In this document: positions 56,475 to 64,000 of the stretch, piece after piece
How the letters are laid out: each line of letters opens with the position of its first letter
Numbering within the stretch: position 1 is the first letter of the stretch
Assembly: GCA_025330725.1 (NCBI GenBank)
Contig: JAIWND010000035.1
Location: forward strand, 218,065-282,064
DNA length: 64,000 nucleotides
Reading direction: 5' to 3'
Origin: Chlamydoabsidia padenii
Lineage: Eukaryota; Mucoromycota; Mucoromycetes; Mucorales; Cunninghamellaceae
The notes under the pieces: model-generated
Seen by the model: the letters and a program-made list of their open reading frames with translations, nothing else
Database searches by the model: none
What the model was told of the DNA's origin: nothing
Program-made: the position numbers and the translations under genes

Positions 56475-59115
56475 TTAACCAGCCATGGAGCCTTCCTTGG
56501 GACAGATCATCTGCTTGTATTCCTTGATGGTACCACTGAATTTGCTGAGGACACCCTTGTCACAAATCCAGATTTCATTACAGACAGTGTTAATGAAGCG
56601 TTCGTCGTGAGAGACAATGATCACACCACCCTTGAATTGAGCCAAAGCATCTTGCAAAGCATCCATCGATTCCATATCCAAATGGTTAGTAGGCTATATA
56701 ACATACAAAAAAAAAGGGGGGGAGGTTAGGATTAGAGAGGCCCACATCAAACATTTCAGTATTTTACTTACTTCATCAAGGACAAGGATATGAGGACCTT
56801 GGGCACTGAGACAGGCAAAGGCCACACGAGACTTTTGACCACCAGATAATGTTTTCATCACTTGTAAACCGACCATACCAGTAATACCAAAGGAGCCCAA
56901 ATAACGTCGATATTCTTCTTCAGTCTTGCCCGGGAATTTTTCGGCCATAAAGGCGACGGCTGATTTTGACAAATCCAGTTGATCAATGTGATGTTGGGTA
57001 AAGTAAGCAATTCGAAGTCGACCGTTTCGATGTACCAAACCACTCATGGGTTTGTTTTCTTCAGTCAGTAGCTTGAGCATAGTGGATTTACCTAACCAAA
57101 GGAAAAAAAAGGGGGGGGAGAGAGAGAGAGTTAGTTGATGATCGATCACCTTCACTTTTACCCTTTTCTGTTTCTTACCAGCACCGTTAGGACCAACAAT
57201 AGCAACACGAGAATCCATTCGTAAATCCAGATTGATGTTACGGATAATGATACGTTCAGGAGTATAACCAAAAGTGACATCGTTCATTTGCAAAATAGGT
57301 GGAGACAATTGTTCAGGATTGGCAAATTGGAAGTTGACAAGTTTTTCATCTTCAGGGGGTTCCAATACAGGTAACTTTTCGAGGATCTTGATTTTGGATT
57401 GGGCCTGAGGAGCACGCTTCGCATTGTATCGCCAGCGATCAATAAAGTCTTGTAAGTGTTGACGGTATTGCATTTGAGATTCCCATTCCCTGAATTGAGC
57501 CTTGCGACGTTCTTCTTTGGTGCCATTAAAGTTGCTAAAGTTACCCTTGTAGTAATCCAGTTTTTCAGAGTGCATGTGTAGAATGTCTGTTGCCACTTCG
57601 TCGAGGAATTCTATATGGATTCATCAAAAGGAAGAGAGAAAAAAAAAAAAAAAAAAGTTAAGAATCGATAATGTGCCTGTGGCTAGATTAGTCTTGATCT
57701 TACCTCGGTCGTGAGAAACAACCAGTAAAGTATTTGGCCAAGTTTGAAGATAGTTTTCCAACCAAACAATGGCAGGGATATCCAACATGTTATCCGGTTC
57801 ATCAAGCATAAGTACATCAGGTTTACAAAACAATGCACGGGCCAAAGAGATACGCATACGCCAACCACCAGAGAATTCCTTGGTAGCTCGTTTTTGGTCA
57901 GCAGCAGCAAAACCAAGACCAGCAAGAATGGCCGATGCCCTATTAAAGAAAGAAAAAAAAAAGAAGCAACTGGTTAATACCAGTACAACAACAACAACAA
58001 CAAAGATATTTCCTATTTCCTATTACTTACTTTGATTCAGCCTTGTCACTTTCAATATCTTGTAATTTGGTGAAGACTTCCTTGAGTTCATTGTGACATG
58101 CATCGTGTTGTTCTTCCAAAGTCTTCTTATCACTTTCATCCAAAGAGTCGTCGTTTTGTTGAGATTCCAATTCTGCGATTCTTGCTGTCAAATCCCGTTC
58201 CTTTTCCAACAAATGTTCACGCCAGACATCAGCACGAAGGACCATATCGAGGGCCCGAGTATCGTCTGCCATCACCTACGATTATTAAAAAAAAAAAAAA
58301 AAAAAAAAAAGGAAAGAATGGTTAGTACCAATCAAGATCATTCCTCATCTTCCCGCGTCCCCCAACGTTGATCTTACTTCTTGTTCCACATAAAGCACCG
58401 AGATATGTTGAGGCACATTGATTTCACGACGAGCCATAGCACGCAACAAGGTTGATTTACCAATACCGTTTTTACCCACCACACCATATCGACGACCAAA
58501 AGCAACAGTCAGAGTAGCATCAGTCAAAATACGGCGACCAGCAAAGGAGATATCAAAGTTTTCAATCTTGATATCCTTGTTTTTTCCCTTGGTCGAAGTG
58601 TAATCCAAAATAGGATTGTACAGTTTGTATTCTTCTTGCAATTGGCGTTCGGATTCCAATAGTCGAGAGGCTTCATATTCCACACGTTGATTGGTCTTCT
58701 CCGCACGTTTGGCCATCTTGTTGGCAATCTTGGCTTCGGCTTTGCGTAGTTTACTTTGATCCACCTGAGATTGCACGCGACGACCAGAGACGTGATCGAG
58801 ATCGATATGAGACTTGTTGAGAGTAGAGGTTGCCGAGATCCCTGTCTGATTACCCATAGTAATGACCTGATCCAATTTAGATAACTTGTTACCACCAGTT
58901 GTTCCTGCTGATCCCATATACATCTTGGTCAGTTCCGCACACAAGGCATCGATACGTTCTTCGTCACCACCGGCATCCACAAGAATAGGTTTGACAAATT
59001 CTTGAATAGCATCTTGATCGTCTTCAAAGCCACCTTCCTTCAAATAACCATCAATGTAATCAATAATAGCTTCGTCTGCATCGGGGACAGCCTTTCGTAT
59101 CAGTACAAGAGCCAT
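56475..59115 (-). CDS. GCN20: ABCF ATPase Gcn20
   Basis: Six exons (59115-58378, 58275-58031, 57939-57704, 57610-57179, 57091-56772, 56693-56475) give about 729 aa, near yeast Gcn20 (752). It has two ABC domains and no membrane segment. Gcn20 acts with Gcn1 on ribosomes to activate the Gcn2 eIF2-alpha kinase when amino acids run short. The N-terminal 200 residues include the family's [20 protein letters not shown] and [20 protein letters not shown]. The first domain has [37 protein letters not shown] and [11 protein letters not shown], where the usual T or S after EP is Asp. The second has [29 protein letters not shown] and [12 protein letters not shown]. The linker between them ([20 protein letters not shown]) is the typical ABCF helical arm. 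Confidence 0.95.
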
Positions 59116-59802
59116 TTTACTTGTATAAAAGATAGGAATATATATATTAAAAGAGAGAGAGAGAGAGACGAAAAAAATTGAGTGCTGGAACGAAAAAACA
59201 TTTTACCTTGCTGCGGCGGAGTACAAAAGTTAAAAAGTAAGTTTGGTATGAAGGAACCAACATCATATATCAGTTTATTAGAGTTGTTGATGTAAAGGAT
59301 AGCAACAGTGAAATAAAAATTACAAAAGTAGATATAAATTGGTATATTAAAGATCTATAATATCAATAAAGTAAATATGAGAGTGGAGACAAGGACAGGC
59401 AGCCAAACCATCCACCACCGGTATTGATCTTCGTTTTCAAAACCCGCAGACTTCAACAAGCATAATCAGAGCAAAACCACATCAATCATAAGAGAGTCAG
59501 TAGTAGGTGTCATGTACTTGTTGTGTGAGTATATAAGACAAAGCCAAATGGTTAAATCAGGGATAACATTTAATACATACAGGTAATGAGGTAGAGAATA
59601 ATACGATTTGAAGTCGTCAGTTTTTTATTATTATTCAAAAGATAAACTACAAGATGGAGATATCAATATATATACATTATGAGATAGGCAGGGTCAAGTA
59701 TTAACACTATAAAAGAAGAAGAGGGAGAGGGAGGGACAATGAGGGAATCATGATTATGCATAAAATAAAGGTGTGTATGGGAGAAGGTCGAGAGCACAGG
59801 AT
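59116..59802. other. Spacer between GCN20 and RRP17
   Basis: No coding frame. The GCN20 promoter side has only a weak element (GCGGCGGAGTACAAAAGTT near 59213). The rest is AT-rich. Confidence 0.45.
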
Positions 59803-60411
59803 CTAATCACTTTCTTCACCTAGATCAAGATCTTCAATCACCGTTACAGTAGTCAGCGATTTGGCCGACTTGAATTCCTTGACCTTGGGTTTCTTGGTGT
59901 CGTCCTTGTCATCATTGTCTTCGCCATCCGTAAACACCGTTTCATCTTCGTCGTCGTCGTCGTTATCAGAGCGATCACCTGTAAAATAAATAAATAAAGA
60001 GGATAGGCAGGTCAGATATAAATGAGAGAATGGTCCTGTCTATTACCTTTCAATGCTGCAGCAATTTCCGCCATACGAGTTTCCACTTCACGTTGTCGTT
60101 CAGCCTTGTTTTCCGCCCGGAACTTGATCCTTTCTTGTCTTTCCTTTTCCTTGTACTTGTCCCGAGCTACCTGTTTACGTTCGAGTTTGCGCTTGTGGAA
60201 TCCAGTCAAAAATTCACTATGAATATATCATAAAGGTATTAGTAATGGATCATCCTAGTATGTGTTTTCTTTTCTGTACTTACTGTCTTTTGTCAAAGTC
60301 AAAGTCAATGGATTCAACAGTTTCCTTTTTCATTCGTCGTTTCTTTTCATACACCTTGGATCCTGCTGAAAGGATATCAGTATTCTTCATCTTCATGCGC
60401 TTGTATTTCAT
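59803..60411 (-). CDS. RRP17: Ribosome biogenesis factor Rrp17/NOL12
   Basis: Three exons (60411-60284, 60216-60047, 59978-59803) give 157 aa, a typical size. The core is diagnostic for Nop25/Rrp17/NOL12: VESIDFDFDKRHEFLTGFHK, RKLERKQVARDKYKEKERQE and RIKFRAENKAERQREVETRM, the last two a continuous charged helix predicted as a coiled coil. The C-terminal third is acidic (DDDDEDETVFTDGEDNDD) and ends LDLGEESD. The family acts in the nucleolus in 5'-end processing of pre-rRNA and large-subunit assembly. A promoter element (ATAATTCCGC, near 60491-60503) lies about 85 bp upstream of the ATG. Confidence 0.93.
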
Positions 60412-60762
60412 CTTGTGTATATAATTTGAGCGAGTTATAAAAAAAAGAAGGAAGGGAAGTAAGAAAAAAAAAAAAAAAAAAAAGTTGACTTTTATAATTC
60501 CGCTTTCAGGGAGCAACAAGCCACGATATGCTCGATAAAATTACAGCCCCGCTTCATGCCAATTGCAAGAATGGCCAAACCATCATCCTCGATAAAGAGA
60601 CTGGTATCATTACAATATTTGATACCATTCCATCATGTTTGTCGACAATTGATATTTTATTATAACAAGATATAAAAAAAATAACCAATAAATAACATTC
60701 TATACTATATAAGATGAGAGGGATATGATGAGGTAAAAATTTGATATATCGTCCAGATTGAT
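60412..60762. other. Spacer between RRP17 and acyl-CoA synthetase
   Basis: No coding frame. Contains the RRP17 promoter element at 60491-60503, a second CCCG match (ACAGCCCCGC near 60543) and the 3' UTR of the synthetase gene. Confidence 0.5.
60491..60503 (+). promoter_or_regulatory. CCCG-like promoter element upstream of RRP17
   Basis: TTTATAATTCCGC, 85 bp from the minus-strand ATG. Confidence 0.35.
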
Positions 60763-63316
60763 CTAGAGCTTGGACTTTTCAGGTTTGCTGTTGAGTTCTT
60801 CGTACATGGCGGCAATTTGGGCTTCATAACGCTTCTTGGCTTGAGGACGCTTCACCTTCAAGGTAGGAGTCAAAAGATCGTTTTCCATGGTGAATTCGTT
60901 GGATTCCAAATAGAGAGCCTTGGCAAGTTCAAATCCGTGTAAACCGGCCTTCTTGCCCACTTGAGTCAATTGTTCCAGAATCAATCGGGATACTTCAGGG
61001 TTCTTGCAGAGTTCGGCAAAGGACAATTTTTGTTTAGCGATTTCAGGGGCCTTGGCAGCAAGGAAGTTGGGTAAAGTTTCATGATCAGGCACCAGAATAG
61101 CCACCAAAGCGCTTTGTAAAGAGTCACCGTGCACAAAGATTTGGCCCACCAATGAATCCTTGGCATAGACATTTTCAATCTTTTCTGGAGCAATGTATTC
61201 ACCTTGTGCCAATTTGAAGATGTTCTTCTTACGATCGATGATGATGAGGCATCCACGTTCATTGATCAAACCGATATCACCTATCAAAAGTAAAAAAAAA
61301 AAAAATTAGTATATGTCTTTGTCCCTTCCGCCCTTTTTTCTTCTTCTTCTTTTTAGTACTTACCAGTATGGAACCATCCTTCTTCATCGATAGCTTCACG
61401 GGTCTTTTCTTCATCCTTGAAGTAACCTGTAAAGATATTGGGACCACGGACACAAATTTCACCACGAGGTTGAGGATCAGTAGATAAGTAATCCATCTCA
61501 GGGACATCCAAAAGCATGATTTCATTGGCAGCGAAAGGAGCACCCAAGTGACCAGCTTGATATTCACCTTCCAAGTTACAAGCAGTGGCAGCAGTAGTTT
61601 CAGTAGCACCATAACCTTTTAAAATTAAAAACACAGATATAATTAATATCTCCATCACTGACCACACTATTTACCCGACTTACCTTCACGAATATCACAA
61701 CACAAAACAACACGAAGGAATTGCATGATTTCCTTTCCGATAGGAGCCGAACCAGTGACCATGAGACGCAAGTTACCGCCCATAGCTTGTTTAACCTTGT
61801 TGAAAATCAAATGATCCCATACAGGGTGAGTGTAGCCATTTCCTGATTCCAGGTTTTCCAATTTGGCAGCAACACCACGACGAGCCATAGTACCCACCAT
61901 ACCGGGAGCGTCAACAGTAGAAGCAACAATCTTGGAATAAATACGGTTCAATAAACGAGGTACAGCAGCCATCACAGTAGGTTTGAGTTCTTGAATATCT
62001 TCCAATAAGGTGTTCATATTACCAGCAAAGTATCCGATTCGATGACCAAAAGCAATCGCCAAAGTGTCGTTGATTCGTCCAAAGATGTGAGCTAAAGGAA
62101 GGAAGGAGATACTGATATCGTCTTGATTGCCTTTAAGGCTGCAGTGACTACCACTGACGGCTGATACAAAGTTGCGATGAGTCAACATAACACCCTAGTG
62201 AGTAAAAACCAGGGAAAAAGAAAGAAAGAGTTGGTATCATATGCAATAAAATATACCCCCTACACACATATATATAGTTCCCTTTTCCTTTGGTTACCTT
62301 TGGATTACCAGTAGTGCCACTGGTATACATCAAGCAAGCCAAATCATCAGGTTGAGGCAAATTAATAGGGCGTTGGTTCTTGTTTCCTTCAGCTTCAAGA
62401 GTCGCCATATCAGTCAAAAACACATTCTTTTCTTTAGCCCAAGCCTTGATAACAGCGCTAGATGACACAGATCCAGGGGCGATGTGCTTGGCACCATCTT
62501 CAATGTTGTCCATGGAGATAATAGTCTTCAGATTAGGGAGTTGTTCACGGATCTTGAGGATATCGAGGATGTGGTCACCAGAGCAAATGACAGTTTCCAA
62601 TTCCGAATGATTCACCACGTATTCGACAGCATCAGGACCAAGAGTATCATAAAGCGCAACAGTGTACATACCATAGGCAGCACAAGCCATGTCAGCGACA
62701 AACCATTCAGGACGGTTTAGAGACCAGATACCGACAGGAATAGATTTGGTGCGGGAGTCCTTCACCGTGTGGTTGATAAAGTTCAGTAAGCCAGATCCAA
62801 AGTTGGTGATGCGTTGATTGACTTCTTCGTAGGTTTCCCAGACATAAGCACCATGTTTACCATTAGCGTCAATGGACCGACGACCTAAGCATGGGCGATC
62901 CCTTGAGATTTTGTGACCTAATATTGTTTCATTTGGTTAATGAAGAAAAAGCAATGTTAGTCAAGCTAATTGTTACACCCCAACCCTACCCCGCCTCCCC
63001 CCCCCTTTTTTTTTATTTCTTATATGGCTTGTTTGTTGATTAATGACTTACCGTATTGGAAGATGTTATACATGGTCTTGACTTCTGGTGAGAAGGTTTC
63101 TACAAGTTCAGGAAATTGAGCATTACGATATACACCTATTTTAATACAAACAGTAATGGTAAAAATAAATAAAAAAGAGTGAGTTCCAGATTTCGATTAA
63201 CAGATTCCTTTGTTTGGCGTGCCAAATAAAGTTCCATTCTTACCAGTTTGTCCAGGCTTTCTTGTGTTGGGGATTTCAATAGCTTGTTGTTCCAAGTTGA
63301 TCTTGTTTTCTATCAT
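60763..63316 (-). CDS. Long-chain acyl-CoA synthetase
   Basis: Six exons (63316-63244, 63135-63052, 62927-62299, 62194-61684, 61615-61364, 61280-60763) give about 688 aa. It activates long-chain fatty acids to acyl-CoA with ATP, likely on the ER, peroxisome or lipid droplets. Adenylate-forming motifs are CLMYTSGTTGNPKGVMLTHR, ISFLPLAHIFGR, LMVTGSAPIGKEIMQFLR, GYGATETTAA, GWFHTGDIG and the fatty-acyl signature segment RGCLIIIDRKKNIFKLAQGE. The C-terminal catalytic lysine region is DLLTPTLKVKRPQAKKRYEA. The extreme C-terminus PEKSKL resembles a weak PTS1 (SKL), consistent with peroxisomal import, though this is inference. Yeast Faa-type proteins are the closest named group. Confidence 0.95.
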
Positions 63317-63439
63317 ATTTGTTATCGTGTGTGTGAAAGAGAGGGAGTGACAGTAATTTTTTTTTTTTTAAAAAAAAAGTAAAAGAGGAAAAGGAAAAGT
63401 TTAAAACCAAAATCGAAAAATGCGGCATAGATATTTCCT

Positions 63440-63453
63440 GTCGGAATCTAAAT
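63440..63453 (-). promoter_or_regulatory. CCCG-like promoter element upstream of acyl-CoA synthetase
   Basis: GTCGGAATCTAAAT, about 125 bp from the minus-strand ATG at 63316. Confidence 0.35.
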
Positions 63454-63513
63454 ATTGCTGATAGAGTAATTTCCATGAATATCCCATCAGTCATCATTTG
63501 CCAAAAGAAGGAG

Positions 63514-63525
63514 TGCGGGATTTTC
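63514..63525 (-). promoter_or_regulatory. Second CCCG element upstream of acyl-CoA synthetase
   Basis: TGCGGGATTTTC, about 200 bp from the ATG. Confidence 0.35.
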
Positions 63526-63942
63526 TTGATTCAACACAGATAGATCATAATGGTGGATACATATTACAAGACTCATCATATCATTTCCTCGCCTTTCCGT
63601 GCGCATGAGATCATTTCCTTGCAATTAGTCTCATTAAAAGTTAGAAGGGTAAAGGTTTACATTGTGGAAAGGCCTTCTCGGTTCTTTTCCTTTTTTTTTT
63701 TTTCATTTCCAGAATTTCGGTTAAAGAATTTCGGGTAAAGAATAGCCATTTCATGCTGACATACAAAAAATAATCAGATATTAAACTTGATGATTCATCA
63801 TTGTTGGGGAAAATACAACAATACTCGGCTGTCTTATTTGCTGCAGATTTTATTTAACACGCTGCTTCTTTACATCATGTACTCTCTTTATTGTATTATG
63901 TTCCTAAGTAGACCATGCAAAGTGCGCTGTTGGGACAATGAA

Positions 63943-63955
63943 TTTCAAATCCCGC
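63943..63955 (+). promoter_or_regulatory. CCCG element near the window edge
   Basis: TTTCAAATCCCGC, a near-perfect copy. It points toward the window edge, so a gene starting after position 64000 would fit. Confidence 0.4.
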
Positions 63956-64000
63956 TAATGCAGGGCTTTTCTTTGCACCCTTAGCAGCGATCAAAGTTGC

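Larger units (their letters stand above)
63317..64000. other. Spacer at the end of the window with promoter elements
   Basis: Upstream of the synthetase gene. It contains elements at 63440-63453 (GTCGGAATCTAAAT), 63514-63525 (TGCGGGATTTTC) and 63943-63955 (TTTCAAATCCCGC). The last may belong to a gene beyond the window. No coding frame recognised. Confidence 0.45.

Overview
The window is eukaryotic nuclear DNA, almost certainly from an early-diverging fungus of the Mucoromycota, most likely Mucorales. The evidence is compact genes with many short (about 45-110 nt) GT-AG introns, AT-rich spacers full of long homopolymer T/A tracts, and protein sequences of fungal type (CPSF3/Ysh1, Gcn20, Rrp17, class II aldolase, Mep-type ammonium transporter, Pho80-type cyclin). 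Gene models were spliced by hand from donor, acceptor and reading-frame continuity. Exon coordinates are direct readings but are not confirmed by transcripts. No tRNA, rRNA, CRISPR array or intact transposon was seen.

Layout, left to right. 0.5-10.3 kb: an AKTIP/FTS-like E2 variant (-), the pre-mRNA 3'-end endonuclease CPSF3/YSH1 (-), a multipass membrane protein (+), an HP1-like chromodomain/chromoshadow protein (+), a short-chain dehydrogenase (+) and a FUN14 mitochondrial protein (+). 10.5-16.5 kb: a secreted cysteine-rich small protein (-), malic enzyme (-), a possible 40-aa peptide gene (+) and a CUE-domain protein (+). 16.8-28.5 kb: a 1010-aa tandem amidohydrolase (-), the mitochondrial ATP synthase beta subunit (+), a large disordered protein (+), a probable gene relic and a Pho80-like cyclin (+). 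29.5-38.9 kb: ammonium transporter (-), LSM6 (+), fructose-bisphosphate aldolase (+) and a secreted GH29 alpha-L-fucosidase (+). 39.1-49.6 kb: an EXPERA-type membrane protein (-), a mitochondrial ABCB half-transporter (-), NAP1 (+), a Golgi-type glycosyltransferase-like protein (+), HPRT (+) and an HMG-box protein (-). 51.5-63.3 kb: a Rho-GEF-like protein with three PH-like/DH modules (+), GCN20 (-), RRP17/NOL12 (-) and a long-chain acyl-CoA synthetase (-).

The genes are mostly housekeeping and not organised into one pathway: RNA processing (CPSF3, LSM6, RRP17), chromatin (HP1, NAP1, HMG), mitochondria and carbon metabolism (ATP2, ABCB, FUN14, malic enzyme, aldolase, ACSL), and nutrient uptake (AMT, fucosidase).

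The most interesting signal is not a gene. It is a recurring element of the form ATTTCAAATCCCG(A/C)C, in either orientation, found mostly 60-160 bp upstream of the start codon of most genes here, including housekeeping genes with unrelated functions. It looks like a lineage-specific core-promoter element, and its centre also resembles the tRNA-type B box. Several orphan copies sit where no gene start is visible.
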